This document shows, piece after piece, positions 17,752 to 27,886 of a stretch of 64,000 nt of DNA; the first letter of the stretch is position 1, and each line of letters starts with the position of its first letter. A model generated the notes under the pieces. That model was given only the letters and a program-made list of their open reading frames with translations. It was not told the DNA's origin and did no database searches. The DNA lies in NCBI RefSeq assembly GCF_000698575.1, contig NZ_JFHD01000001.1, forward strand, positions 372,001-436,000, read 5' to 3'. Source of the stretch: Caballeronia zhejiangensis (GTDB lineage Bacteria > Pseudomonadota > Gammaproteobacteria > Burkholderiales > Burkholderiaceae). The position numbers and the translations under genes were made by a program.

Positions 17752-18846
17752 TCAGCGTGCCGTCACGCGAATGAGCCTTGCTGCCGGACCTTGATCGATG
17801 GGCGCGTCTGCGCGATCAGCGGCGACGCGCCACTTCGGGAACGTGCCGGAGCTGTCGACTTGCCACGCATCACCCGCTTCATCGACGTAGATCGCGCTCG
17901 CGCGTCCCTTGGCAGCCGATGTCCTGCGCGCACGCGGCGCATCGCGGTCGAATGACCGGCTGCCCAGCTCGTTGAAGACCGTCGCAAGCGGGCGGTCTGC
18001 CTGACCCGACTCGCTGAGCGGAGCGGCGAGCGGTCCTGCGGGCGCGCGCAGCACTGCTTCGGCAGGCTTGCGACCAGCGAGGATCGCGGAGAGCAGCGCC
18101 GACGGACCAGTCCAGGCAGATGCTTCGGAAACCTTATCGTCTGCACGCTTCGCGGATGCCGCACCCGGTGAATCGAGCGTGAGCGGCTCGCTCGCGTTGT
18201 CGATCTGCACGACGAGGATGACGTGCCAGTCGTCCGGCGTGTTCCTGTAGCGCGGCGCGAGCGACACGAGACGCATGCGCGCGATGTCGAAGCCCGCGTC
18301 GCGCAGCAGCAGATATTTGGCGACGGCGAAATCCTTGCACACGCCGCTTTCGATGAAGAAACGCGCCGGCGCGTAGTAGCTGCCATCGGTTCCGTCGCGG
18401 TAGCGGATCTCGTTGACGAGCGCGTCGGCGAGCAGCGCGGCGGAGCGATCGCCGGTCTTTGCGCGCGCGGCCTTGACCTGCGCAACGAGCCGAGTCCATC
18501 CGGCGGGTTCGCGCATCTGATGGATGCGCACCGCTTCGCGCAGGCGCTGCACGCGGCCGATCGCATCCGATGATGGCTCGAGCTTGCTGTCGGCAAGGGG
18601 CAAGAGAAAGATCAGGTCGCCGACCTGCGCGAGTTCCGGGCGCATCTTGCGGTTGGCTTCCCACCATGTGCCGGTGCGCAGGCGCTCGATGCCGGCTTTG
18701 AGCGCGTGAGGCGTGGCCGTATCGTCAGGAACCGCGACATGCGCGCCGGATGCGGCTACGTTCGCTGCGCCCGCGACGACGGGCAAAAGCAGCGCGGCTG
18801 CCAGCGAGCACTGGAGAAAGCAGACGAGCAGTCGGGCGAGTGGCAT
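17752..18846 (-). CDS. Transglutaminase-like cysteine protease (BTLCP / LapG-like)
   Basis: A 364-residue exported protein. After an N-terminal signal segment (about 1-27) it shows the bacterial transglutaminase-like cysteine-proteinase core with Cys170 in IESGVCKDFAVAKYLLLRDAG, His208 in DDWHVILVV and Asp225 in LTLDSPG, the expected Cys-His-Asp order. LapG in this family cleaves a surface adhesin in the periplasm; no adhesin or LapD receptor is adjacent here, so the substrate is open. The start MPLARLL has CAGGAG upstream. A long disordered C-terminal part (from about 230) is unlike LapG itself. Confidence 0.8.
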   Translation of the reverse strand: MPLARLLVCFLQCSLAAALLLPVVAGAANVAASGAHVAVPDDTATPHALKAGIERLRTGTWWEANRKMRPELAQVGDLIFLLPLADSKLEPSSDAIGRVQRLREAVRIHQMREPAGWTRLVAQVKAARAKTGDRSAALLADALVNEIRYRDGTDGSYYAPARFFIESGVCKDFAVAKYLLLRDAGFDIARMRLVSLAPRYRNTPDDWHVILVVQIDNASEPLTLDSPGAASAKRADDKVSEASAWTGPSALLSAILAGRKPAEAVLRAPAGPLAAPLSESGQADRPLATVFNELGSRSFDRDAPRARRTSAAKGRASAIYVDEAGDAWQVDSSGTFPKWRVAADRADAPIDQGPAARLIRVTAR

Positions 18847-19438
18847 GGGCGGACTCCTGACAACCGTACCGCGCGCCAATGCGCCCGGTGACTGGAAGCC
18901 GCTCATGCTGTTCGTATCGATGGCAACGCGGGCTTTGAACCGACATTGCATGCGACGTGCCAATTTTCAGTGGCACGCCAGATCGTTGATTAGACGAGAC
19001 ATTGCGATCGTGAACGGGAATGCCGCAAGTCCGCGGTGATGGCCGCCGACCAACTGTCGCGCGATATCTGTTGCCGTCCCGCGGACATTCCGGCGCGCGC
19101 GCATAGACGTGGCGGCCAATCTGGCCCCGTCATCCATTCACGATAATTAATCCAAACTGAAATTTTTAATAACTTTCCCTTATATTTTTTCTCGCGCACG
19201 ATGCTCACACTGTCCACTCTCGATACCACTTGGAGGAAAGCGCGGACGTAGCAGGAAACGACGGCACACCTCAATCGCGTGCCCGTCGAGCGAAATCGTT
19301 GCCTCAATACACGCGCCACTCGCGCGCGTCAATCGGCTTTCCCCCTGCACGCCCGTCTCGCAAACAAACCTGACGCATCGGCTTTTCAGCACGACATCAA
19401 GCGCCGAACGAGCGCAATGACACATAACGGAGACAGAC
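18847..19438. other. Long leader region upstream of the OxlT-like gene
   Basis: About 590 bases without a supportable gene. An AT-rich island at 19141-19190 stands out against the GC-rich background. It contains a plausible promoter: CTGAAA (19157-19162), an 18-base spacer and TATATT (19181-19186). If used, the oxlT message would have a 5' leader of about 250 bases, leaving room for post-transcriptional control. Confidence 0.45.
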
Positions 19439-20791
19439 ATGGTGAGCGCAGATACGACGGTGGCCGGGCAGTCGCACGGGCGTCGTCAGAACAGGTGGGT
19501 GCAGTTGGTCATCGGCATCGTCTGCATGGGGCTGGTCGCCAATTTCCAGTATGCGTGGACGTTGTTCGTCATGCCGATGGACGCAAAGCACCATTGGGGG
19601 CAAGCGGCGATTCAAACCGCCTTCACGATCTTCATCGTGACCGAAACGTGGCTCGTGCCTGTCGAAGGCTGGCTCGTCGATAAATTCGGACCGCGCCCGG
19701 TGGTGATGGGCGGCGCGATCTTCGCTGCGATCGGCTGGATCATCGACGCCCATGCCACCACGCTCATGCATCTGTACATCGCCGCAGTCGTTGCGGGCAT
19801 CGGTGCCGGCTGCGTGTACGGTACATGCGTCGGCACGGCGCTCAAGTGGTTCCCGGACAAACGCGGTCTCGCGGCCGGCCTGACCGCGGCGGGCTTCGGC
19901 GCGGGCGCGGCCGTCACGGTGATTCCGATCTCGAACATGATCCAGAGCTCAGGCTACGAGCATGCGTTCATGTTCTTCGGCATTCTGCAAGGCGCCGTCA
20001 TATTCGTGCTCGCGCTGATGCTCGTGCGGCCGAATCCGCCGAAAGGCATCGTGCCGGCCAAGCGCATCGTGGCGACCAAGATCGACTACACGACCGGACA
20101 GATGGTGCGAGCGCCCATCTTCTGGGTGCTCTATGCGATGTTCGTCGCGGTGGCGGCGGGCGGTGTGATCGCCACTGCGCAATTCGGGCCGATCGCCAAG
20201 GAGTACGGCTTCGCAAGTTTGCCAGTGAGTCTGTTCGGCGCGACCTTGCCGCTGCTCGCGATGACCTTGTCCATCGACAATCTGTGCAACGGCTTCACGC
20301 GCCCGCTATGCGGTTTCATCTCGGACAAGATCGGTCGCGAGAACACCATGTTCATCATCTTCTTGGGCGAAGGCGTCGCGCTGCTGGGGTTGATGCAGTT
20401 CGGGCAGAACCCCTACATGTTCATGCTGTTCGCGGCGCTGACCTTCCTGTGTTGGGGCGAGATATTCTCGATCTTCCCGGCGACCTGCGCGGACACCTTC
20501 GGCAGCAAGTACGCCGCCGCCAATGCAGGAACGCTATACACGGCCAAGGGCACGGCTTCGATGATGGTGCCGCTCGCGTCGGTGCTCGCGTCGCTCGGTT
20601 CCTGGAACGCCGTGTTCATCGCTACCGCGATCACGTCGATCGCGGCGGGCGTGTGCGCGAAGTTCGTACTCGCGCCAATGCGTCGCCGATGGATAGAGAA
20701 CACGGTCACGCAGGCTTCGCCGCAGTCCTATATCGACTTGCCCTTCCAGACCGACTGGACGGACGCGCCGAGCAAGTCGTCGACGCGATGA
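19439..20791 (+). CDS. oxlT: Oxalate/formate antiporter-like MFS transporter (OxlT family)
   Basis: A 450-residue 12-helix major facilitator of the OxlT family. VQLVIGIVCMGLVANFQYAWTLF opens the first helix, EGWLVDKFGPRPVVMGG is the loop 2-3 motif, and PLCGFISDKIGRENTM is the equivalent in the second half. It is followed by oxc and frc, which degrade oxalyl-CoA to formate, so exchange of oxalate for formate across the inner membrane is the natural role. ACGGAGA precedes the ATG. A strong terminator after the gene suggests it has its own transcript. Confidence 0.88.
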   Translation: MVSADTTVAGQSHGRRQNRWVQLVIGIVCMGLVANFQYAWTLFVMPMDAKHHWGQAAIQTAFTIFIVTETWLVPVEGWLVDKFGPRPVVMGGAIFAAIGWIIDAHATTLMHLYIAAVVAGIGAGCVYGTCVGTALKWFPDKRGLAAGLTAAGFGAGAAVTVIPISNMIQSSGYEHAFMFFGILQGAVIFVLALMLVRPNPPKGIVPAKRIVATKIDYTTGQMVRAPIFWVLYAMFVAVAAGGVIATAQFGPIAKEYGFASLPVSLFGATLPLLAMTLSIDNLCNGFTRPLCGFISDKIGRENTMFIIFLGEGVALLGLMQFGQNPYMFMLFAALTFLCWGEIFSIFPATCADTFGSKYAAANAGTLYTAKGTASMMVPLASVLASLGSWNAVFIATAITSIAAGVCAKFVLAPMRRRWIENTVTQASPQSYIDLPFQTDWTDAPSKSSTR

Positions 20792-20872
20792 ATCCCGCCT
20801 GCTGATACCGAAGCGACGCGTTTCAAGCGCACGCTGTCGCGCGTCCTCCGCAAGAGCTGCGCATTCGATTTG

Positions 20873-20918
20873 AAAAAAGAAAGGCCGCGTGACAGATGTC
20901 CGCGGCCTTTCTTTTTTT
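20873..20918. terminator. Strong bidirectional intrinsic terminator after oxlT
   Basis: AAAGAAAGGCCGCG pairs with CGCGGCCTTTCTTT around a short loop, with an A-run on the left and T7 on the right, so it can terminate in either direction. It separates oxlT from the oxc operon. Confidence 0.9.
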
Positions 20919-21012
20919 AGCAGTGCCGCGCCTGATCTGATGATCGTCAGCGCCTTGACACCGAAACATCTCATCTAAGGGTTCATCCCGATCCCGAACA
21001 GCAAACTAAGCT

Positions 21013-21042
21013 TTGACAAATTCTGTATCTAATATCTAGTAT
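21013..21042 (+). promoter_or_regulatory. Promoter of the oxc-frc operon
   Basis: TTGACA at 21013-21018, an 18-base spacer and TAGTAT at 21037-21042 form a good sigma-70 promoter 35 bases before the oxc start codon. The -10 region contains the repeated element TATCTA/ATATCTAG, a possible operator for an oxalate-responsive regulator not encoded in this window. Confidence 0.6.
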
Positions 21043-21076
21043 ATCACCAACATAACCGGCCCTCTGGGGGAGACAA

Positions 21077-22819
21077 ATGGCAGACGTACTCGAGGCAAGA
21101 ACACAGGAAGCCGCCGAAGTTCAGGCGCCGCAATTGACCGACGGTTTCCATCTCGTCATCGACGCGTTGAAGCTGAACGACATCGATACGATCTTCGGCC
21201 TCGTCGGGATTCCCATCACCGACCTCGCGCGACTCGCTCAGGCCGAAGGCATGCGTTTCATCGGCTTTCGCCATGAGCAGCATGCGGGCAACGCAGCCGC
21301 GATCGCGGGCTACATGACGCAGAAGCCGGGCATCTGCCTGACGGTGTCGGCACCGGGCTTCCTGAACGGACTCACGGCGCTCGCCAACGCGACCACCAAT
21401 TGCTTCCCGATGATCCTGATCAGCGGTTCGAGCGAGCGTGAAATCGTCGATCTGCAGCAGGGCGATTACGAAGAGATGGATCAGCTGAACGCGGCGAAGC
21501 CGTATGCGAAGGCCGCCTATCGCGTGCTGCATGCGGAGGACATCGGCATCGGCATCGCGCGTGCGATCCGCGCGGCCGTGTCGGGCCGTCCGGGCGGCGT
21601 GTATCTCGATCTGCCCGCCAAGCTGCTGTCGCAGACGATGGACGCGCTCAAGGGCCAGCAATCGCTCATCAAGGTGGTCGATGCCGCGCCGCGTCAGTTG
21701 CCGTCGCCGGATTCGGTGAAGCGCGCGCTCGACGTCATCAAGGGTGCGAAGCGTCCGCTGATCCTGCTGGGCAAGGGCGCAGCGTATGCGCAGGCCGACG
21801 CGCAGATTCGCGAACTGGTGGAGAAGAGCGGCATGCCGTATCTGCCGATGTCGATGGCCAAGGGCCTGCTGCCGGACACGCATGCGCAATCGGCGTCGGC
21901 TGCGCGGTCGTTCGTGCTGCAGGAAGCGGACTGCGTCGTGCTGATCGGCGCGCGTCTGAACTGGCTGCTCGCGCATGGCAAGGGCAAGACGTGGGGCTCG
22001 GCGCCGAAGAAGTTCGTGCAGATCGATATCTCGCCGACCGAAATCGACAGCAATGTCGCGATCGCCGCACCACTGATCGGCGACATCGGCTCGTGCGTGG
22101 CGGCGCTCGTCGAGGGCATCGGCGCGGAGTACCCGAAGCCGTCCGTCGAATGGACGGGCGCGATCAACGAGCGCAAGAACAAGAACCTGGAGAAGATGGC
22201 CGCGACGCTCGCGAAGAATCCGTCGCCGATGAACTTCCACAGCGCGCTGCGCGCCATTCGCGACGTGTTGAAGACGCGCCCGGACATCAACGTCGTCAAC
22301 GAAGGCGCGAATACGCTCGACTATGCGCGCAGCATCATCGACATGTACGAGCCGCGCAAGCGCTTCGATTCCGGAACGTGGGGAATCATGGGCATCGGCA
22401 TGGGCTTCTCGATCGGCGCCGCGGTGACGAGCGGCAAGCAGGTCGTCGCGATCGAAGGCGATAGCGCGTTCGGCTTCAGCGGCATGGAACTCGAAACCAT
22501 CTGCCGATACGACTTGCCCGTCTGCACCATCGTGTTCAACAACAACGGCGTGTATCGCGGCACCGATGTGAATCCGACCGGCGGCAAGGACGTCGCGCCG
22601 ACCGTGTTCGTGAAGAACGCACGCTACGACAAGATGATCGAGGCATTCGGCGGCATCGGCTACAACGCGACGACGCCCGAAGAGCTCACGCATGCGCTCG
22701 AAGAAGCGATCAAGTCGGGCAAGCCGACGCTCATCAACGCAGTGATCGACGAAACGGCCGGCACGGAGAGCGGTCGCCTGACGAATCTGAACCCGCAAAG
22801 CGCGGCATCGAAAAAGTAA
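21077..22819 (+). CDS. oxc: Oxalyl-CoA decarboxylase
   Basis: A 580-residue thiamine-diphosphate enzyme converting oxalyl-CoA to formyl-CoA and CO2. The N-terminal domain carries the conserved Glu67 ([11 protein letters not shown]) that activates the cofactor. The C-terminal ThDP/Mg site runs from [13 protein letters not shown] to NNNGVYRG. Length and sequence match Oxalobacter Oxc (about 568). It is followed 27 bases later by frc, forming the two-enzyme cycle that decarboxylates oxalate while regenerating CoA. GGGGGAGA precedes the ATG. Confidence 0.97.
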   Translation: MADVLEARTQEAAEVQAPQLTDGFHLVIDALKLNDIDTIFGLVGIPITDLARLAQAEGMRFIGFRHEQHAGNAAAIAGYMTQKPGICLTVSAPGFLNGLTALANATTNCFPMILISGSSEREIVDLQQGDYEEMDQLNAAKPYAKAAYRVLHAEDIGIGIARAIRAAVSGRPGGVYLDLPAKLLSQTMDALKGQQSLIKVVDAAPRQLPSPDSVKRALDVIKGAKRPLILLGKGAAYAQADAQIRELVEKSGMPYLPMSMAKGLLPDTHAQSASAARSFVLQEADCVVLIGARLNWLLAHGKGKTWGSAPKKFVQIDISPTEIDSNVAIAAPLIGDIGSCVAALVEGIGAEYPKPSVEWTGAINERKNKNLEKMAATLAKNPSPMNFHSALRAIRDVLKTRPDINVVNEGANTLDYARSIIDMYEPRKRFDSGTWGIMGIGMGFSIGAAVTSGKQVVAIEGDSAFGFSGMELETICRYDLPVCTIVFNNNGVYRGTDVNPTGGKDVAPTVFVKNARYDKMIEAFGGIGYNATTPEELTHALEEAIKSGKPTLINAVIDETAGTESGRLTNLNPQSAASKK

Positions 22820-22846
22820 CCAAGACTAGCCACCCAGGAGAAATTC

Positions 22847-24100
22847 GTGAGCAAGAAACCACTCGAAGGCATCAAGATCATCGACTTCACGCACGTTCAG
22901 GCGGGTCCCGCATGCACGCAGATGCTGGCCTGGTTCGGCGCCGATGTCATCAAGGTCGAGCGTCCCGGTTCCGGCGACGTCACGCGTAACCAGCTGCGCG
23001 ACATTCCGGATGCGGATGCGCTGTACTTCACGATGCTCAACAGCAACAAGCGCTCGTTGACGCTCGATACGAAGCAGCCCGAAGGCAAGGAAGTGCTCAC
23101 GAAGCTCATCAAGGAATCGGACGTGCTGGTCGAGAATTTCGGGCCGGGCGCGCTGGACCGGATGGGCTTCTCCTGGGAGAACATCAGCAAGCTGAATCCG
23201 AAGATGATCGTGGCGTCCGTCAAGGGCTTCAGCGACGGCCATCACTACGACGATCTGAAGGTCTACGAAAACGTCGCGCAATGCGCGGGCGGCGCGGCAT
23301 CGACGACGGGCTTCTGGGACGGCCCGCCGACCATCAGCGCGGCGGCGCTCGGCGACAGCAACACCGGCATGCACCTCGCGATCGGCATTCTCACGGCGAT
23401 CATCGGCCGCCAGCAAACGGGCAAGGGACAGAAAGTCGCCGTGTCGATGCAGGACAGCGTGCTCAATCTGTGCCGCGTGAAGCTGCGCGATCAGCAGCGT
23501 CTCGATCGCGTCGGCTATCTCGAGGAATATCCGCAGTATCCGCACGGCACGTTCAGCGACGTCGTGCCGCGCGGCGGCAATGCGGGCGGCGGCGGTCAGC
23601 CGGGTTGGGTGCTCAAGTGCAAGGGCTGGGAAACCGATCCGAACGCCTACATCTACTTCACCATTCAGGGGCACGCGTGGGCGCCGATCTGCCGCGCAAT
23701 CGGCAAGGAGCAATGGATCGAGGACCCGGACTACATGACGGCCGAAGCGCGCCAGCCGCATATTTTCGATATCTTCGGCAAGATCGAAGAATGGCTCGCC
23801 GACAAGACCAAGTTCGAAGCGGTCGATATCCTGCGCAAGTTCGATATTCCGTGCGCGCCGGTGCTGACGATGAAGGAACTCGCGAACGATCCGTCGTTGC
23901 GTGCGAGCGGTTCCATCGTCGAGATCGATCACAAGGTGCGCGGCAAATATCTCACGGTCGGCAGCCCGATCAAGTTCTCGGACCTGAAGCCGGAGATCAC
24001 GGGCTCGCCGCTGCTCGGCGAACATACCGAAGAAGTGCTGCTCGAACTCGGCTATAGCAAGGAGCAGGTAGCGCAAATGAAGGAAGCGCGAGCTGTCTGA
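22847..24100 (+). CDS. frc: Formyl-CoA:oxalate CoA-transferase
   Basis: A 417-residue class III CoA-transferase that moves CoA from formyl-CoA to oxalate, yielding formate and oxalyl-CoA. Asp170 in [11 protein letters not shown] is the catalytic carboxylate position (Asp169 in the Oxalobacter enzyme), and the mobile glycine loop [12 protein letters not shown] is intact. Start is GTG, preceded by AGGAG. A hairpin follows the gene. Confidence 0.97.
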   Translation: MSKKPLEGIKIIDFTHVQAGPACTQMLAWFGADVIKVERPGSGDVTRNQLRDIPDADALYFTMLNSNKRSLTLDTKQPEGKEVLTKLIKESDVLVENFGPGALDRMGFSWENISKLNPKMIVASVKGFSDGHHYDDLKVYENVAQCAGGAASTTGFWDGPPTISAAALGDSNTGMHLAIGILTAIIGRQQTGKGQKVAVSMQDSVLNLCRVKLRDQQRLDRVGYLEEYPQYPHGTFSDVVPRGGNAGGGGQPGWVLKCKGWETDPNAYIYFTIQGHAWAPICRAIGKEQWIEDPDYMTAEARQPHIFDIFGKIEEWLADKTKFEAVDILRKFDIPCAPVLTMKELANDPSLRASGSIVEIDHKVRGKYLTVGSPIKFSDLKPEITGSPLLGEHTEEVLLELGYSKEQVAQMKEARAV

Positions 24101-24117
24101 CGCGCTTGAAAAGGTAA

Positions 24118-24152
24118 CCGCTGCCGTCCACGAAAGCCCAAGACGGCAGCGG
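24118..24152. terminator. Hairpin after frc (possible attenuator)
   Basis: CCGCTGCCGTC and GACGGCAGCGG form an 11-bp perfect stem with a 13-base loop. The following sequence is only mildly T-containing, so it may reduce rather than stop read-through into the PAS gene. Confidence 0.45.
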
Positions 24153-24186
24153 CCCTTCAGAAATCAGTCTCGATCGATACCCAAGC

Positions 24187-24630
24187 ATGGACGACACAAT
24201 GACCCCCACGATCGACTACGAACAACTCGTCAATGCGATCGGCGATGCCGTGATCGTTTCGGATGCGAGCGGCGCGATTACGCTATGGAATCCGGCGGCG
24301 CAACGCATGTTCGGCTTCACCCAGAGCGAAGCTTTGGGGCAGTCGCTCGATCTGATCATTCCGGAGCGCCTGCGCGGTCGTCATTGGGACGGCTATCACA
24401 AGACGATGGCGACCGGCGAGACGCGCTATGGGCACGATCTGCTCAAGGTTCCCGCCGTCGATAAGGCCGGACGCGCGATGTCGATAGCGTTCACCGTCGC
24501 GCTGCTGCATTCGCCGCAAGGCGAGCTGACCGGTATCGTCGCGATCATCCGCGATGAAACGGCGCGGTTTCAGGAAGAGCGTGCGCTCCGCAAGCGTATC
24601 GCCGAACTGGAGGCGAAAGTCGACGCCTGA
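24187..24630 (+). CDS. Single-domain PAS sensor protein
   Basis: A 147-residue protein consisting of one PAS domain (AIGDAVIVSDASGAITLWNPAAQRMFGF, then the GQSLDLIIPERLR segment) and a short C-terminal coiled coil (EERALRKRIAELEAKVDA). There is no output domain. Placed between frc and pntAB, it is likely an oxalate-linked signalling or chaperone-like factor that acts on a partner protein. The ligand is unknown. Confidence 0.85.
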   Translation: MDDTMTPTIDYEQLVNAIGDAVIVSDASGAITLWNPAAQRMFGFTQSEALGQSLDLIIPERLRGRHWDGYHKTMATGETRYGHDLLKVPAVDKAGRAMSIAFTVALLHSPQGELTGIVAIIRDETARFQEERALRKRIAELEAKVDA

Positions 24631-24717
24631 TGATTCAGCGATTCAAAGTATAAAAAGCACCATAGAGATAACGGCTCGCGTCCGCGCAACAAAAGGCGCA
24701 TGAACGCAGCTCAAGGA

Positions 24718-24749
24718 CGAAGCGGCCACCCATCCCACCGGCCGCTTCG
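24718..24749. terminator. Hairpin between the PAS gene and pntA
   Basis: CGAAGCGGCC and GGCCGCTTCG give a 10-bp perfect stem with a 12-base loop in the spacer before pntA. There is no T-run, so it is a weak or factor-assisted terminator or an mRNA processing element. Confidence 0.4.
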
Positions 24750-24902
24750 CTCGATGCCCGTATACGCGGCTGACCGACCAGACACTGACCATTATTCGTA
24801 ACTCGCGCCAGCTTTCTCGCTGATGCGAGGTTTGGCATGCTCGCCAGCCGAATGCAGGCGCGCGCCACTGAAGAATTGAAACCGTCGATTGGGAATTTAG
24901 TC

Positions 24903-26462
24903 ATGCCAATGATGATTGCTGTGCCACGGGAACGCTTTCCCGGGGAGCGTCGTGTCGCGTTGACGCCGGAAGTAGTCGGGCATCTGCTGAAGCTCGGATT
25001 TGAAGTGAGCGTCGAGGCCGGCGCGGGCGAGCTTGCCGCATTCTCCGACGATGCCTATCGCGCTGCGGGTGCGCGAATCGTGGAGAATGCGCCGTCGCTC
25101 TGTGCGGACGCGCATATCGTCGTGAAAGTGCGTGCGCCTTCCATTGCGCCCGTGGGCGATGAAGTCGAGTTGCTGCGCGAAGGATCGACGCTCATCAGTT
25201 TCATCTGGCCGGCGCAGAACGAAGCGTTGTTGACGCGCCTCTCTGCGCGCAACGTCACCGTGCTCGCGATGGACTGCGTGCCGCGCATCTCGCGCGCTCA
25301 AAAGCTCGATGCTTTGAGTTCGATGGCCAACATGGCGGGCTATCGCGCGGTCATCGAAGCGGCGCACCAGTTCGGCCGCGGCTTCATGGGACAGATCACG
25401 GCGGCGGGCAAGATCGCGCCCGCGAAAGTGATGGTGATCGGCGCGGGCGTCGCGGGACTGGCGGCGATCGGCGCGGCGCGCAGTCTCGGCGCGATCGTCC
25501 GTGCTTTCGATACGCGGCCCGAAGTGCGGCAGCAGGTGGAAAGCATGGGCGCCGAGTTTCTCGAACTGGACTACGTCGAGGACGGCAGCGGCAGCGGCGG
25601 CTACGCGAAAGAGATGAGCGCCGAATTCATCGCGGCTGAAATGGCGCTGTTCGCCGCGCAGGCAAAAGACGTCGACGTCATCGTGACGACCGCGCTGATT
25701 CCGGGCAAGCCCGCGCCGAAACTGATCACCGCCGACATGGTGCGCAGCATGCGCCAAGGCAGCGTGATCGTCGACATGGCGGCGGAGCAGGGCGGCAACT
25801 GCGAGCTGACGCGGCCGGGCGAGGCGGCATCGATCGAAGGCGTCACGATCGTCGGCTATACGGATCTGCCATCGCGCATGGCAACGCAATCGAGCCAGTT
25901 GTACGGCACCAACCTGCGGCATCTTCTGACCGATCTGACGCCGCAGAAGAACGGCGAAATCACGCTCGATACCGATGACGAAGTGATGCGCGGCGTCACC
26001 GTCGTGCTGCGCGGCGAGGTGAAATGGCCGCCGCCCAAGAAGCCGGAGCCCGCGATTGCGCCGCCCGCTGCCGCAAAGCCCGCTGCAACGATTGCCGTGA
26101 CCATCGAACAGAAGCGTCGCGCGGGATGGATCGGCGTGGCCGGGCTCGTCATCGCGGCTGCGTTGCTTGCCGCGCTCGGCGCCGTTGCGCCGCCTGCGTT
26201 CGTCGCGCACTTCACGGTGTTCGTGCTGGCGATCTTCGTCGGCTTTCAGGTCGTGTGGAATGTGACGCCCGCCTTGCACACGCCGCTGATGAGCGTGACC
26301 AACGCGGTCAGCGGAATCATCGTGACGGGGGCGCTGCTGCAGGTCGGCACGCCGGATCATCTGGTCGCGATTCTCGCGGGCCTCGCGATCCTCGTCGCGA
26401 CAATCAATATCGCTGGCGGCTTTCTCGTCACTCAACGCATGTTGAACATGTTCCAGCGCTAA
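24903..26462 (+). CDS. pntA: NAD(P) transhydrogenase subunit alpha
   Basis: A 519-residue proton-translocating transhydrogenase alpha subunit. The NAD-binding dI domain has the [15 protein letters not shown] opening, [24 protein letters not shown] and the dinucleotide motif [23 protein letters not shown] Pro/Ala-rich linker leads to the dII membrane helices (from about 395). With PntB it moves hydride from NADH to NADP+ using the proton gradient. The start [15 protein letters not shown] is chosen; an upstream ATG at 24837 would add 22 unrelated residues. Its place in the oxalate block suggests it makes NADPH for glycolate/glyoxylate assimilation from formate-derived NADH. Confidence 0.95.
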   Translation: MPMMIAVPRERFPGERRVALTPEVVGHLLKLGFEVSVEAGAGELAAFSDDAYRAAGARIVENAPSLCADAHIVVKVRAPSIAPVGDEVELLREGSTLISFIWPAQNEALLTRLSARNVTVLAMDCVPRISRAQKLDALSSMANMAGYRAVIEAAHQFGRGFMGQITAAGKIAPAKVMVIGAGVAGLAAIGAARSLGAIVRAFDTRPEVRQQVESMGAEFLELDYVEDGSGSGGYAKEMSAEFIAAEMALFAAQAKDVDVIVTTALIPGKPAPKLITADMVRSMRQGSVIVDMAAEQGGNCELTRPGEAASIEGVTIVGYTDLPSRMATQSSQLYGTNLRHLLTDLTPQKNGEITLDTDDEVMRGVTVVLRGEVKWPPPKKPEPAIAPPAAAKPAATIAVTIEQKRRAGWIGVAGLVIAAALLAALGAVAPPAFVAHFTVFVLAIFVGFQVVWNVTPALHTPLMSVTNAVSGIIVTGALLQVGTPDHLVAILAGLAILVATINIAGGFLVTQRMLNMFQR

Positions 26463-26472
26463 GGAGATCGAC

Positions 26473-27870
26473 ATGCAAACTGGAATCGGAAGCATCGCCT
26501 ATCTGGCGGCGAGTGTGCTGTTCATCCTGAGCCTGCGCGGGCTCAGTCATCCATCGACGGCGCGGCGCGGCAATCTCTATGGCGTCGCCGGCATGGCGAT
26601 CGCGATCGTCACCACGCTCTGGCTCAACGGCGGGGAAGCGCTGCCGGCCGTCGCCGCGCTGATGGCGATCGGCATCGCGGGCGGCGCGATCCTCGCGCGG
26701 CGCGTCGAGATGACGCAAATGCCGCAACTCGTCGCGGCATTGCATAGCTTCGTGGGCCTCGCGGCCGTGCTGGTCGCCATTGCGAGCTACCTGTCGCCGG
26801 CAGCCGGCGCGGAATCGGACAGCGCGGCGCAGTCGGTCCACAACGTGGAGATCTATCTCGGCGTGTTCATCGGCGCGGTAACGTTCACGGGGTCCATCGC
26901 CGCGTTTCTGAAGTTGCAGGGCGTGGTAGGCGGCAAGCCGTTGCTGCTGCCGATGCGGCACACGCTGAATCTCGTCGGCGTGTTCGCGTGCATCGCGCTC
27001 GGCTATGTGTTCCTGACAGCGCCCGACGCCGATGTGGGCATCAGCTCGCTCTTGACGATGACCGTCATCGCCGCGCTGATCGGCGTGCATCTGGTGATGG
27101 CGATCGGCGGCGCGGACATGCCGGTGGTCGTGTCGATGCTGAACAGCTATTCGGGCTGGGCCGCCGCCGCGACGGGTTTCATGTTGAGCAACGATCTGCT
27201 GATCGTGACCGGCGCGCTGGTCGGGTCGAGCGGAGCGATTCTGAGCTACATCATGTGCCGCGCGATGAACCGCAAGTTCCTCTCCGTGATTCTCGGCGGA
27301 TTCGGCACGGCGACCTCGACCGCTTCGAAGACGATCGAGGGTGAAGTCGCGCCGGTCACGGTCGATGAAGTCGGCTCGCTGCTGCGCGATGCGTCGGAAG
27401 TCGTCATCGTGCCCGGTTACGGCATGGCGGTCGCGCAGGCTCAGGCGACGATCAGCGAGATCACGAAGAAGCTGCGCAGCAAGGGCGTGAACGTGCGATT
27501 CGGCATTCATCCGGTGGCGGGCCGCTTGCCGGGGCACATGAACGTGCTGCTCGCGGAGGCGAAGGTGCCCTACGACATCGTCCTGGAGATGGACGAAATC
27601 AACGACGACTTTTCCAACACGGATGTCGTGCTGGTGATCGGCGCAAACGACATCGTGAATCCTGGCGCGCTGGAGGATCCGGGCAGTCCCATCGCCGGGA
27701 TGCCCGTGCTCGAAGTGTGGAAGGCGCGCACCGTGGTCGTGTCCAAACGAAGCATGGCGGCAGGCTACGCCGGCGTCGACAATCCGCTCTTCTATAAGGA
27801 AAACACGCGGATGCTCTTCGGCGATGCGAAGGGCAGTGTCGATGCGTTGCTCAGTCATCTTGGCGCTTGA
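26473..27870 (+). CDS. pntB: NAD(P) transhydrogenase subunit beta
   Basis: A 465-residue PntB: membrane domain dII (about 1-270, multiple helices including SYLSPAAG and [16 protein letters not shown]) and the NADP-binding dIII domain ([38 protein letters not shown], and [15 protein letters not shown]). AAGGAG lies upstream, ten bases after pntA. Together pntA and pntB encode a complete two-subunit enzyme. Confidence 0.97.
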   Translation: MQTGIGSIAYLAASVLFILSLRGLSHPSTARRGNLYGVAGMAIAIVTTLWLNGGEALPAVAALMAIGIAGGAILARRVEMTQMPQLVAALHSFVGLAAVLVAIASYLSPAAGAESDSAAQSVHNVEIYLGVFIGAVTFTGSIAAFLKLQGVVGGKPLLLPMRHTLNLVGVFACIALGYVFLTAPDADVGISSLLTMTVIAALIGVHLVMAIGGADMPVVVSMLNSYSGWAAAATGFMLSNDLLIVTGALVGSSGAILSYIMCRAMNRKFLSVILGGFGTATSTASKTIEGEVAPVTVDEVGSLLRDASEVVIVPGYGMAVAQAQATISEITKKLRSKGVNVRFGIHPVAGRLPGHMNVLLAEAKVPYDIVLEMDEINDDFSNTDVVLVIGANDIVNPGALEDPGSPIAGMPVLEVWKARTVVVSKRSMAAGYAGVDNPLFYKENTRMLFGDAKGSVDALLSHLGA

Positions 27871-27886
27871 GATAGGGGTTTAAACG

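Noticed and set aside
18965..18990. Possible sigma-54 promoter TGGCACG upstream of oxlT
   Set aside because: The -12 GC is not at the required ten-base spacing after GG, so the invariant pattern fails.
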